Source: Tetrapyrgos nigripes
Taxonomy: Eukaryota; Basidiomycota; Agaricomycetes; Agaricales; Campanellaceae
DNA: 64,000 nt
Assembly: GCA_013368315.1 (NCBI GenBank)
Contig: JAACJM010000061.1
Coordinates: 339,826 to 403,825, forward strand
Direction: 5' to 3'
Positions within the stretch are counted from its first letter, which is position 1, and every line of letters begins with the position of its first letter. Under the pieces are notes generated by a model, which ran no database searches, had not been told where the DNA came from, and saw only the letters and a program-made list of their open reading frames with translations. This document shows, piece after piece, positions 11,167 to 20,916 of the stretch. The position numbers were made by a program, and so were the translations under genes.

Positions 11167-12524
11167 CAGAGTGTCCTCGTTCCAACTGGCATCTTCTCCT
11201 TGAGCGATGCCATATCGGCATCTGAACCGGTCTGGGTTCTGGGATATTCACTGTTCCAACCATTCCAGTTACCATCATCACCCCAACCATCAGAAGATGA
11301 TTTAAGGTTATTCCAATAGATGCATTCCGTGAGAGTGCATTTGGGACGAGGAGCAGGAGTAAGGGATGTGAAAGAGGAAAGATCAGGGTGAGACATGACA
11401 ACATCCTCAAGAGTAGTGACAGTCTCACCAGATGGTCTAGCGCCAATGTTGCGTGCAAGATTGATAGCTCTTTTGGTACCTGTGAAAAAGGCGTCAAAAG
11501 GCTTTTCCGTTTCCATAAAGAATGGCTTACGGGTATCAACTGCAGCGGGCGTGTCGACGACGGTGACTGTATGCATCATGGGAGACATATCCCCATGAAC
11601 GAGATGTGCTTGGCCCTGTCTCTTGGCCTGTTCATTCTTCCCAGCTCGTCCTCCTCGACGGAAATGAGCTTTTCCTTTGCCCTTTCCCTTGTTATTTCCA
11701 TTAGAGCCGCTGGCTCTGTTAGCACCGCTGCTGCTGCCACTAAGGCGCTGCTGCTGCTGCTGTTGGAAACTAGGGTTACCATCCTTTTGCTTGACAGCTG
11801 AAAGACGGTTGGCATGTGCTTTCCCCTTGAAAGCCCCTTGGTGAGATTCCCAGATATTGACAATCTCGCTTTGTAGTTCATCAAGATTTTGTTCATCAAT
11901 TTGTGTGATAGAACATTGAGTATATTGATTGATAAGATACTCATATCTGGGAGGGAGTCTCGAAATGATGAACATGACGATGAGGAAATTGGGGATTTTT
12001 GTAAGGGAAATGTTTGGAGACGTAGAGTTGGGATCAGTAGGGATACCAGCGGTACTAACCCTATCGAAGTGCATGCGAATAAGCTCAACCGCAGCACTAG
12101 GATTAGCGTCGTTAGGAATGATGATGGAAGTGGCATGTTTAAAGTCTGTGTAGACTGCGGAAACTCCAGGTTTCCCGTAGGTGGTTTTGAGAAAAATCCA
12201 AATTGCTTTGGCAGTTGTCATTCTGAGTGTCTTCTGACGAACGGGAGGAGAAAGACGAAGTTTGATAGATCCAATGGCCTTATCGTTCTTCTCATCCCAA
12301 TCAGCCTGTTTCTTTCGAGCCACCGTGATAGCCTCAGCTTGAGCTGCTGTGTCTTCAGCAGATAAAGGGGAAGCGGTACTCACTTCAGCATCACTGGGGC
12401 GATCAGAGCTAAGGACAGAACTAAGTCCAGTAGCCTGCAACCAGGCGAGAAGGATGTCAGCCCAGATGTTGAAATCAACACCAGCGAAGACGGGTACAGT
12501 GGTCATCAGGATGTTGGAAGACAT
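11163..12524 (-). CDS. gag: copia Gag polyprotein
   Basis: A 453-residue ORF with its own ATG at 12522-12524, placed just after the 5' leader. It has the copia-type (UBN2/retrotransposon gag) layout: W20-x2-I/L residues near the N terminus (FNIWADILLAWL), a DEKNDKAIGSIKLRL segment and a KATSI-KIPNF-SRLPPRYEYL core. It ends in a basic, Gly/Asn/Gln-rich region with a Gln run near 11745-11765. The usual CCHC zinc knuckle is not visible. Nucleic-acid binding may rest on the basic GKGKGKAHFRRGGRAGK patch. The ORF is uninterrupted, unlike pol. Gag would form the virus-like particle in the cytoplasm. Confidence 0.85.
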   Translation of the reverse strand: MSSNILMTTVPVFAGVDFNIWADILLAWLQATGLSSVLSSDRPSDAEVSTASPLSAEDTAAQAEAITVARKKQADWDEKNDKAIGSIKLRLSPPVRQKTLRMTTAKAIWIFLKTTYGKPGVSAVYTDFKHATSIIIPNDANPSAAVELIRMHFDRVSTAGIPTDPNSTSPNISLTKIPNFLIVMFIISRLPPRYEYLINQYTQCSITQIDEQNLDELQSEIVNIWESHQGAFKGKAHANRLSAVKQKDGNPSFQQQQQQRLSGSSSGANRASGSNGNNKGKGKGKAHFRRGGRAGKNEQAKRQGQAHLVHGDMSPMMHTVTVVDTPAAVDTRKPFFMETEKPFDAFFTGTKRAINLARNIGARPSGETVTTLEDVVMSHPDLSSFTSLTPAPRPKCTLTECIYWNNLKSSSDGWGDDGNWNGWNSEYPRTQTGSDADMASLKEKMPVGTRTLW

Positions 12525-12830
12525 CTTTGATAATTTCTGGGGAAGTCAACTGTCAGCATTTATCCATATGCAGAATTAGAAGGCAGCATTAAATGCGCCA
12601 TGCGAAAGTGAAGAAAGGCAGCGATGAACGTGCCATGACAGTGACTACTCCCCTAGACTGTCAACAACTGCAGCTGGACATAAGTCCTGCACTGTTGGAC
12701 GTATCGTCAAGCCATTAAAGGCGACGCAGGCTGCCACAAAGGGCGCCACAGGCTGCCATGAAGGCACCTATCCAGGTAGTATGTGAAGTCTATGGTTTGC
12801 AGCCATTGAAGGCGCTCCCAAGGGCCTTCG
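12525..12830 (-). other. copia 5' leader
   Basis: Non-coding stretch between the primer-binding site and gag. Plus-strand text near 12715-12770 has repeated GGCGACGCAGGCTGCCAC-like and GCGCCACAGGCTGCCATG-like units. It would hold packaging signals in a working element, but none can be identified by eye. Confidence 0.6.
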
Positions 12831-12842
12831 GGGCCCATAACC
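12831..12842 (-). other. Primer-binding site: half tRNA-iMet (anticodon region)
   Basis: Minus strand after the 5' LTR reads GGTTATGGGCCC. The plus strand GGGCCCATAACC equals the anticodon stem-loop of eukaryotic initiator Met tRNA (CAT anticodon). Drosophila copia and yeast Ty5 prime from this internal tRNA region rather than from the 3' CCA end, so the element probably uses a cleaved initiator tRNA. Confidence 0.85.
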
Positions 12843-13209
12843 TGTTAAGCAGGCATGGTACGGCTTGTACACTACTAAACACAGTGGCAACTACGCTACT
12901 TACCTGGGGATAAGAGATAGCTTGTTAGGCTTGTTAGAGGCTTGTTAGAGAGATGTGGGTTAAGTAATAACTTGTTATTTGGAGGACTATCTACGAGTCC
13001 TTATATACCTTTGAGGAGGTACAAATACATGTAAACTAATACTAGAGTAACAATAAGATTCTATTGTACTTGATAGTACAATGCTGGTTTCGTACACTAT
13101 TGTCATACTACATCTATTGTCTATATAATCTTATTGTTCTATTTATAACTACTACTATTGTTCTACATAGATGATGTTGATGGCTGCAACTGAATGCGCC
13201 AATTCAACA
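12843..13209 (-). repeat. 5' LTR of copia element
   Basis: 367 bp. Transcription would start here, running leftward. It is flanked on the right by the GTTTC target duplication at 13210-13214. Confidence 0.95.
12999..13010 (-). promoter_or_regulatory. Probable TATA box in the 5' LTR
   Basis: Minus strand reads AGGTATATAAGG in the middle of the LTR, a good TATA match in a sensible place for the U3 promoter. It is conserved in the other LTR. Confidence 0.5.
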
Positions 13210-13214
13210 GTTTC

Positions 13215-15300
13215 TTCAAAATACAACTCACGACTCAATGAGTACCGTGGACGAAGGGGAAGTTTGGGTTGTGGTTGAGTTTGAGTATTGTGAGGAAGGA
13301 AAGGGGAGGAGAAGGACTAGGAGATTGTTCGTCGTTTTCACCGATGTTCCTGCGGTATGGTATGGATGGTTCTGGGACAAAGGATGGCCATGGGCAGGTA
13401 CGTTCATTTTCCTTGCTCTTGTGTTTCCTTTCCATTTTACTTCTCGCTCTTTTACTACTGGCTCTTGTCTCCATTTTTGTTTTTGTTTTTGTTTTTGTTC
13501 TTTCTCTTCTTACATGACCAACCCATGCTATAGGTTCATTTGTACAAGCTGTACACAAGCTGTCACTCCCAAAATCCTCGAGTCAAGCTCTCCGCTCATC
13601 ACTCTCACTAGGCAAGCCTAAAGCTCCAAGTTGTAGCTATGCTGATTCATGTGCACGAAATGGAAAAAACAGTCCAGATGGTTCTTTCAACTTTGATGGC
13701 GGATATTGCCATTATGCCCAAATTACGCAGCAGCCCAAATTATACAAACCCATCCACCTGCCAGAAGTCGTCATACCTTTGTTTCCTTCATCCAACCCTA
13801 GCTTCGTTCTACTGTCAAGTTCCTGTCGTACTATACTCAAGCAGTCGCCAGAGGCAAAGAAGCGGCGAGTCCCAAGAAAAACAGCTCAACACCTCTTCAC
13901 TCTGGCGTCGGTGGGCTACAGACTTCGATGCAAGGTGTTCCTTATGCCCTCTTATCTATCTCTGACCGCCACTCATCACAATCCTCATTCCCATTGTCAA
14001 CGTTTCTCGTTTTCTGATTCTCTACTGTCATGCTGTCACACAGGTCACACTTTCAAACTCGAATGTCCAAAACAACAAAACATCGCAGCACGTCAAGACT
14101 CTGTGCAGTCCTCTTCAAATTCACGGTAGCAAATGCGGAATACTACTCGGTGCTCTGAAAGGAGCCGGATGGTCCTAACACTGCTAGTTCTTGAGTTATC
14201 TCAAGGGCTCAGTTTTTAGATGACGAAATCTCCGAAGACTTTCAGTGTGTGTGCATTTTCTGTCTATTCATGATTCCATCGTTGTTGTTGTCATCTTCCG
14301 ACGCCAAGGTGGTGACTACTGAGGCGTCCAGGACAATAAGGTATGTTCGCTTTCATTGTTTCCATTGTTTTCATTCCTTGTTCTCTCGTTGCTCTCTCTC
14401 TTTTTGTTTTAAATCTGGGTTTTATGCGATGATATAAACACATACTAACCACTGTCCTCTTTCCCTTCCCTTCCTCCCTTTCATACCCTTCTCTGCACCT
14501 TTCTTGTCCAACCGTGTCGCCCATTCCTCAAGCCTGATGTCAGATGTAAACTCTCAGGATCGTTCTCTTCTTCCAGCTCTATATTTCGCCCAGGCTCACC
14601 CCACTTGTTCCCTGTGACACTTCTAAACCATCAAACACATCAAAGCCCTAGAAACTTGCTCCTCTGCTTCTATTCGCCATATTACTATTGCTCCCTCCCC
14701 ATCCAATGCCAGATTTAGTGCAACACACTTGGCAGTGGCGGCTACCTTATACCCGCTCCACTCAAAACACCTAGTCCAACGCCTCAAATGCTACTCGGTA
14801 AACAGCCATCAGGAACTTGAAGGAGGGTCTTGTCCGGGGATGATTGATGACAAGGTATGTACGTTCGCTTTTACTTTCATTTCGTTCTGCCTTTCCTTTC
14901 TCGCGCTGTCTTTTCTCAAATTTTATTTTGTTTCAATCTGATATAAACATGTATTAACCCCTTCTTTTTCTTACTTCTGTAGCTTTTTGTCCCCTACCCA
15001 ACGCTTGTATTCGTCCAAAAAATGCTCTCTCCACGCTCGTTAGCTCTCCACATCCAATCCTACTCTCTGGCTCCAAGAAGATGAAAATTTATCAAGCCGA
15101 CTCAATTTGGGACGTTTGAACAGAGTAGAGATTAGAAGTTGGGGAAAGAAAATGAAGGGGATGGGGAGATGGTTGAGAGTCGCATTGGGGTTGATGTTGA
15201 TGTCGACAAAGATGCTGACTAAGCGAAGATTTTGGGAGCAAAGAGGTTACAGAGTAGATGAAGCCAGACCTAGGTAGACCTAGATACAGAAAGAAATAGT
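13215..15300 (+). repeat. Diverged exon-like block (right half) related to P, Q and R
   Basis: Continues the block split by copia. An exon-like stretch with TVDEGEVWVVVEF (near 13242) matches SFDEGKGQVWVVVKE of block P. The segment near 14040-14200 (GGTCACACTTTCAAACTCGAATGTCCAAAACAACAAAAC and onward) matches 29310-29720 and 45510-45680 of block Q. The stretch at 15090-15300 matches the start of block R (46760-46970). A (TTTTTG)n run lies at 13475-13500. No frame is continuous across the exon-like parts, so I list no gene. Confidence 0.5.
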
Positions 15301-15379
15301 TAAATATTGACAGCTAGATCATGACTAGTTGGACACATACCTCAAATAGTATATTTTCTGAATCTCGAGACTCGCACAC

Positions 15380-15796
15380 ATAGCCCTCTGATGAATTTGA
15401 AGCAAGGCAAATCCTCAAAACCTCTTTTCTTGATATCGTCAGAGTCAGAGCAACAAGGAAGGAGTCATGGAATCTGGAAGATGAAGAACGACTCAAACAA
15501 GAGCAGGGTGAACAGGAGAAACAGAATATGCAGAAACAGCCCTTTCCTGCCAATACATGAAATCACAGCAAATACGAATGCACAAATAAACCCTCCTCCC
15601 ACACCCTCATGAAAGAAATCAGCCATCAGGAAAGACTTCTTCAAAACCCTCTTCAAACCAAGAAAACAAACACCTTGGATGAAGAAAAGAGATGGGTTTG
15701 GGAGTGGGAACACTAGGAAGAGGGTAATGAAAGAAAGAGATGGTGGTGGGGATGGAAGCGGTGGTAGTGGATATAAATGTGGCTCAGAGCCAGGTA
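15380..15796 (+). repeat. Block S, first copy, left part (interrupted by mariner)
   Basis: Matches 35215-35520 and 48447-48775. The exon-like core encodes TLDEGKRWVWEWEHW-type sequence in the paralogs, followed by a Gly/Ser stretch and the GGTATGATTAGG junction where the mariner element sits here. The right part resumes at 18964. Confidence 0.6.
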
Positions 15797-15822
15797 AGGT
15801 AGCCGACATCCATTGACATCGA
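15797..15822 (+). repeat. Left TIR of the mariner element
   Basis: 26 bp, an exact inverted match to 18936-18961. A further TGACAT-containing stretch just inside is partly shared. Confidence 0.9.
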
Positions 15823-15932
15823 TGGTGACATAAGCGTGACATGTCACGCGTCACACGGCACAATTTTTGTTCGAGTCAGAATTTTTTTTTTTCAAGCTGC
15901 CAAGGCCTCCAACCGGTCCCCCTACCTTACAT

Positions 15933-18614
15933 CTATGTAGCTACTACCTGCGTATGAGCCTCGTCAAACTCCTGGAGGATTGTATCAGGTACTACTCTAT
16001 GTCCCCTGTATCTTTTCGCTGCCCATGCAGCCTGTTTTCCACTCAAACCCTTTCTGTATGCATCCATAAATCTATCTGCTCGTCTCGCAAACTTTCGCAT
16101 TGTTTTGAGGGGTATTGCCTGCAGTGCCCGGACCATGTTCCTTTCCAAATCAGCCTCTTTTGTAGACTCGGGGAATTCTCTATAGACTCGCTTCGCAAAT
16201 CCCCAGCATTGTTCAATAAAGTTTAGCTCACAGTGATACTTTGGAAAGTAGATCACTGTGTAGCCTCGCTTTTCACAATGTTCCTCCAACTGGGTCTTTT
16301 GAGCCTGGAAATCTGACTGATTATAGAGTATACGACGATAACAGCACGTAGTCGAGTTTTCGGGACACTTGAAACCTTTGCATTCTCTGAGGAGGGTGGC
16401 CGGGTCCGGTAAATCTGCACCTTTTTCACGTCTCTCTTCAATGATCTTCCGCATTCCTTTGAACCATCCAGGGTGTGTACAATCATTTGATGGATAATAA
16501 AAGGACTGAGGACTGCCATCAGCAAATTTTCCATCGCGCATTTGCTTCTTTTGACCAGTTAATTTGCCATCAAGGTCCTTCTCGTCAAAATAGCCCCAGT
16601 TCTTGTTCATCTTGATTGGCATTTTGAGTGCTGTGAGTGCGTCTGGTGCCCAAGCAGTGTGTGTCTTTGCATTGTCATATGCAAAGACATGTGTCTCTTC
16701 GGAGTAATCTTCGTCGAGAATATCCATTGCGATTGTGGCCTGTTTCAGAATGTCCTCGTTACAGAAATAACCATCCCAATTTTTTCCTGCTTTGAAGACA
16801 ACAGCAGCAGTCTTCTGAGGTGTTCCATTGTTGTGATCTTTTCCGACCAGCCAGCCATAATCTGGAGATATGAATTGAGCATACATTGCAGAACAGCCTT
16901 CACCCTTAGGTTTTGGTGTTGCTTCCTCATCATTAGACACCCATCGCAAGGTTCGACAATCATTTGTATAGAACGTCGACTCATTGTGTCTCCAAATCAC
17001 TGTAATCCTCCCATCAGGAGAAACTGACAGTGCTTGGGAATTTTTGTTGCCGTCCTTGTCATATTGACGCATGTGCGTGGCCAGCTTTTTCCATGTGGGA
17101 AGAAACTTGTCCTGTCTGTATTCCACCACATCATCCCTCTCATGACCGTCTGAGAACTGTCCCTTTGGTTCCTTTCTCCATCTGAATCGCATCTTCTCCA
17201 TCCAGCGCTCAGCAGTTCGTTCAGTAATCCCCTTCTTTAGCTTTAGCCGTGTCCATATTTCAGGAGAGTTCACAAACTCAACGACATGACAGGAAGAGAC
17301 ATATTTCCCTATGCCCTGCAAGTGAAGGTGAAGTTCCTGTCCCAGATCTTCGTCTTCAAGCATAGACTTATTGCCTTTGCCATATTTAGCCACGGGTAAC
17401 ACGCTGGTGTCAGAAAACTCGATAGTCCAGACCCTCAGCATGCATGACAACCAAGGTCCTTTTCCAGTGGATGCAGCAATCAAATCAGCACACACCGTCC
17501 ATCCAGAATAGCTCTTAGATGGATAGAGCCAAAGAAACGACAACATAAGCTCCAAACGAACCCGTAGGACATTGTTCATCACAGGAGGCTTTTTGTGTCC
17601 AGGTCCTGTGTTTCGTCTGGGTTGCAGCATCTGGTCAAGTTTGTCAATGCATTCATCAACTTTCTTGGCATTCGGAACTGATGTTTTTGTTTTCAGCTCC
17701 TTGAGGGCTTCGGGTTCACGTTCACATTCAGTTTCGATTTCGAGTTCAGGTACGGGTTCGAGTTCAGGTACGGGTTCGAGTTCGAGTTCGGGTATGGGTT
17801 CGAGTTCAGGTGCGGGTATGGGTATGTGTTCATGTTTGAGTTCAGGTTCGGGATCTAGATGCATAAAGACCGAGTCTGGTATGTCCTCTAGTCCATCCTC
17901 CTCGAGTAGATGCTGAACTGATGGATCCAGAGTCCTTTGAGGGAGGAACATGTCTTCATTGTCTACCTCTTCAATTGTCACAGCTATCCTATGGCTCTCC
18001 GCGTTCTCCTGAGGTTCCTCCAAGGGTATGGCAGCTTGTGCAACGTCCACCGAGTCCTCATCAGATTCTTTGTTGAAATATTTCAGGATCCCACCTCCGT
18101 GCTGCTGTCAGTTCTTCTGGTCCTGGGCTTGATATTTACGTTGAGTGCGTTTGGCTGGTTTTGTGCCAATGGGCTTCGTTGTGAAGTAGGGACCCTTGGC
18201 CTTGGTTGGCATGCTTGAGACATCACTGTGGGTCTTTGACTTGGTGAGGAATGCTTTTAGCCGGTTTGATCCATCGTTTAACCACTGAAGCAGACTGTTC
18301 TCCTCCTTGAATACAGGAACATCACCATCATTGCGAGAGAATAGTGAGTCGTTGTCAGCCTGGTTCACATGATCAAGAAACTCAACCTCCAGTTGGTCAA
18401 GAGAATCTGTGTCCGAGTCCAAAGCACCAGGTTCGTCGTCATCTTCGTCACTTGCTGCATCACTAAGCTCTGTTTCAGTCTTGAGAGGAGTGAGTTTTGG
18501 CTTTTTCTGGCCAAAAGGTCAGTGTTATTCATCATACACCTGATCTGACTGTGAACTTACCTTTGCTCGCTCACCTAGGTTCTTGAGATTTCTATTTCTT
18601 TTCAGAGCAGGCAT
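15933..18614 (-). pseudogene. Tc1/mariner-type DDE transposase (nonsense codon, catalytic Asp changed)
   Basis: Exon 1 is 18561-18614 (ATG, 18 codons). A 54-bp GT..AG intron (18507-18560, with stops inside) leads to exon 2, 18506-15933. The frame is single except for TGA at 18108-18110 (after AQDQKN), giving 875 codon positions. The N-terminal half is acidic with a Glu-Pro repeat (PELEPVPELE, DNA repeat near 17745-17830). The core contains RHNESTFY (16970-16990), GKNWDGYF, VFAYDNAKTH (second catalytic Asp, codon at 16674-16676) and CELNFIEQCWG (Glu, codon at 16212-16214). Relatives that I know carry HDES where this copy has HNES, so the first catalytic Asp looks lost. It would cut and paste DNA in the nucleus. 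Confidence 0.85.
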
Positions 18615-18935
18615 GGTTGGGGTGTAGGAGGCAAGATTTCATGTCAAAACCGGGGATGTTAACTAGAAGAATTGCTTAATTTGGTAATCACATGACTGGC
18701 ATAATTGAAAACGTCATTTTTCTAATATGGGTGTCAATAAGATCAGAAACTGTTTTTGAGCGTTTTGAGGAAAGTCAACTTTTTTCTGACAAAACTCAAG
18801 AACAAAAGCATATATTGAGAAACGGAGACGACAGCTCTTCTACAAAATGAGGATAGACTATGTCTATGGTTTTACTTTGACTACACTCCTCGTTGTCATC
18901 GAGCCTTGTTAGTCATCATAGATGTCACCTGATAG

Positions 18936-18961
18936 TCGATGTCAATGGATGTCGGCTACCT
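18936..18961 (-). repeat. Right TIR of the mariner element
   Basis: 26-bp inverted copy of 15797-15822, followed by the TA duplication at 18962-18963. Confidence 0.9.
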
Positions 18962-18963
18962 TA

Positions 18964-19145
18964 TGATCAGGTATATTCTTTTCATTTGCTTTGTTTCAAT
19001 TCTTCGTTGTGTTGTCATGTGTTTTTTTCTCTGAGTCATTCTTTTCCTTTCTTTTTCCTTCGTATTGTTCTCAACCTCTTTTCCCCCAATCTATTTGTGT
19101 TGATAAGAGCTTACGCTAATCAAACACTCTCTTCTTTCCCCCTCA
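18964..19145 (+). repeat. Block S, first copy, right part
   Basis: Sequence after the mariner right TA continues as TGATCAGGTATATTCTTTTC, then pyrimidine-rich text and ATCTATTTGTGTTGATAAGA, collinear with 35520-35690 and 48776-48940. It ends where a second S copy starts. Confidence 0.6.
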
Positions 19146-20280
19146 CAATCACGGCAAATACGAACGCACAAATAAACCCTCTCCCACACCCTCACAAAAG
19201 GAATCAGCCATCAAGAAAGACTTCTTCAAAACCCTCTTCAAACCAACGAAATGAACACCTTGGATGAAGGGAAGAGATGGGTTTGGGAGTGGAAACACTG
19301 GGAAGATGGTAATGAAAGAAAGAGATGGTGGTGGGGATGGAAGTAGTGGTAGTGGATATAAATGTGGCTCGCAGCCAGGTATGATTAGGTATATTCTTTT
19401 TGTTTGCTTTCTTTCAATTCTTCGTTGCGTTGTCATATGTTTTTTTCTCATTCTTTTCCTTCGTCACTACAAATGTACACTCCCTATGTCCCCACCTGGC
19501 AATGCACCAGCACTCACATTGCTGGATGCCTTCACCTTGTTCCTGTATTGTCCCCTGTCTCAAAATGGAATTTCATCGAAAACAGATGTCTTCAGATTTG
19601 ATTATGATGCTGGTGGGGGTAGTGGGAGGAAGGGGAGCATGGCCTTTTCTATGCGATGAATGTCTACTTTGGCTATTGCGACTTGAGAGGCAGAGAAAGG
19701 CCAGTCTTGTTGGGCGTGGTGTTGATCACAATGAAGATCGGGATCAATACAATGGCTTTTGGGAGAGAAAGCCCAGACTGTCAGTGACTGAAAATATATG
19801 CTTGACCTATTTGTCTTCATCGTTTTTGGTATTTTGGCACAGTGTGCACCGGCTCAATCTCAGCCTTGATGCTATATTCCTAGCATAGAGAATGGCAGTG
19901 GGGCTAAAGAAGGATGGCTTTGGTGGTGACAAAGATGGTGTTGACCTTGCTTTTTTAATATTCTGTTGCGTATGTTTTTTGTTAGAGTTTTGTCTGTATT
20001 CCAATATTTCAAGGATTTTCATTTGTTTTCACCAACATCCTCAATGAACTGATGCAAAACTGATGTCACCTATCTCGCATATTTTTTCTCTGATATTTGA
20101 TTTTTTTTCTGGTTTGTTTTCTTTTTCATATTTGTACTACACATGCACATTCACTGACCACGTCCACTCTTTCTGCCCCACTCGTCTTATTCCTCCCAAC
20201 CTCCCAAACCCCCACACCCCCTCACCATTTCCCCTTGCCCTCAACAACTTACAAATCATAAATCAAAAGTAAAGACGGCT
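19146..20280 (+). repeat. Block S, second tandem copy
   Basis: Repeats the S sequence (ACGGCAAATACGAACGCACA onward) and carries the unoccupied version of the mariner site near 19380. Towards 20050-20270 it grades into the S end found at 36290-36600 and 50090-50420, with AT-rich text that lies downstream of each ankyrin gene. It holds only broken exon-like pieces. Confidence 0.55.
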
Positions 20281-20543
20281 TCATCTACGCAAATTGATGC
20301 CTGGCGCACAACCCCCCCTTGACCCCCCCTTCCCCCTTTACACCATATCTGGATGAATGGGACCCGAGGGGGAGGGGGTAGGAGGCAAATGGTGAAGATA
20401 TAAGGACAAGTGAGGTGTGGGGCAAAATTATTAGGACAAAGTAATATATCTTAATTTTTTGGTATACTGAACAGGGAATAAACTTTTTATAAAATACTAA
20501 CAAGATAGATACCTATGTAAGCAGCAGAAATTTTGAATTAATC
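20281..20543. other. Spacer with C-runs, 3' of ankyrin genes
   Basis: Holds runs such as CCCCCCCTTGACCCCCCC and a GGGGCAAAATTATTAGGA motif, repeated near 36600-36790 and 50440-50640. It is followed by the sequence that ends each ankyrin gene copy. No gene is seen. Confidence 0.45.
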
Positions 20544-20876
20544 CTACTCAGTGGCTCCATGTTCTCGCAGATATCTCACTACCTCTGGTTCATCTCCTTC
20601 CTGTGCTGCTTTGAGTACAGACCCATATTTCTGTCCCTTTCCATTAACATCCACACTCTTCTCCTCCACAAAATACTTGACAACATCCAACCTGCCCATA
20701 TATGCTGCTGCTTGCAGTGGAAACCCATACTCCCCTCCTTTTGCATTCACATATGCCCCCTTCTCCACAAGATATTTGACAATATCCAAATGTCTCTCTA
20801 TCTTAATTTTTATGAAAATCAATGTATTACATGTGTATATTGAACAAAGAGGAAATTTTTGATAAAATACTAACAA
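20544..20876 (-). pseudogene. Ankyrin-repeat fragment, duplicated gene 3' end
   Basis: About 100 codons with two and a half ankyrin repeats (HLDIVKYLVEKGAYVN, RLDVVKYFVEEKSVDVN, PEVVRYLREHGATE) and the same ending as gene B. The sequence right of it (ATGTGTATATTGAACAAAGAGG and AAATACTAACAAGATGGATA) is the family 3' flank, which lies again left of this fragment near 20450-20510. It is therefore a local duplication of the last part of gene B. It has no upstream exons of its own. Confidence 0.8.
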
Positions 20877-20916
20877 GATGGATATCTATGTAAGTACCAG
20901 AACTTCTGAATGAGCC

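Larger units (their letters stand above)
6142..13209 (-). mobile_element. Ty1/copia LTR retrotransposon, full length, 7068 bp
   Basis: Two 367-bp direct LTRs (6142-6508 and 12843-13209), each TG...CA, are bounded by a perfect 5-bp target duplication GTTTC (6137-6141 and 13210-13214). Gene order on the minus strand is gag, protease, integrase, RT, RNase H, the copia order (integrase before RT). A primer-binding site and a polypurine tract abut the LTRs. The LTRs differ at four positions by my count, so insertion is recent on the scale of this locus. The coding region is already broken by in-frame TGA codons, a frameshift and a small deletion in RT, so this copy is non-autonomous. It landed in a diverged exon-like block. 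Confidence 0.95.
15797..18961 (-). mobile_element. Tc1/mariner-superfamily transposon, 3165 bp
   Basis: Perfect 26-bp terminal inverted repeats (15797-15822 and 18936-18961, starting AGGTAGCCGACATCCA) are flanked by TA on both sides (15795-15796 and 18962-18963). The same site without an insert is present three times in the window: GAGCCAGGTATGATTAGG-type sequence near 19373, 35512 and 48768. TA duplication together with a DDE transposase gene places it in the IS630/Tc1/mariner group. The transposase gene carries a nonsense codon, so this copy is probably dead but could be mobilised in trans. Confidence 0.92.

Noticed and set aside
10598..11539. 313-codon minus-strand ORF within copia
   Set aside because: It lies in the frame not used by gag or pol and has no retroelement motif. 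It overlaps both real frames.
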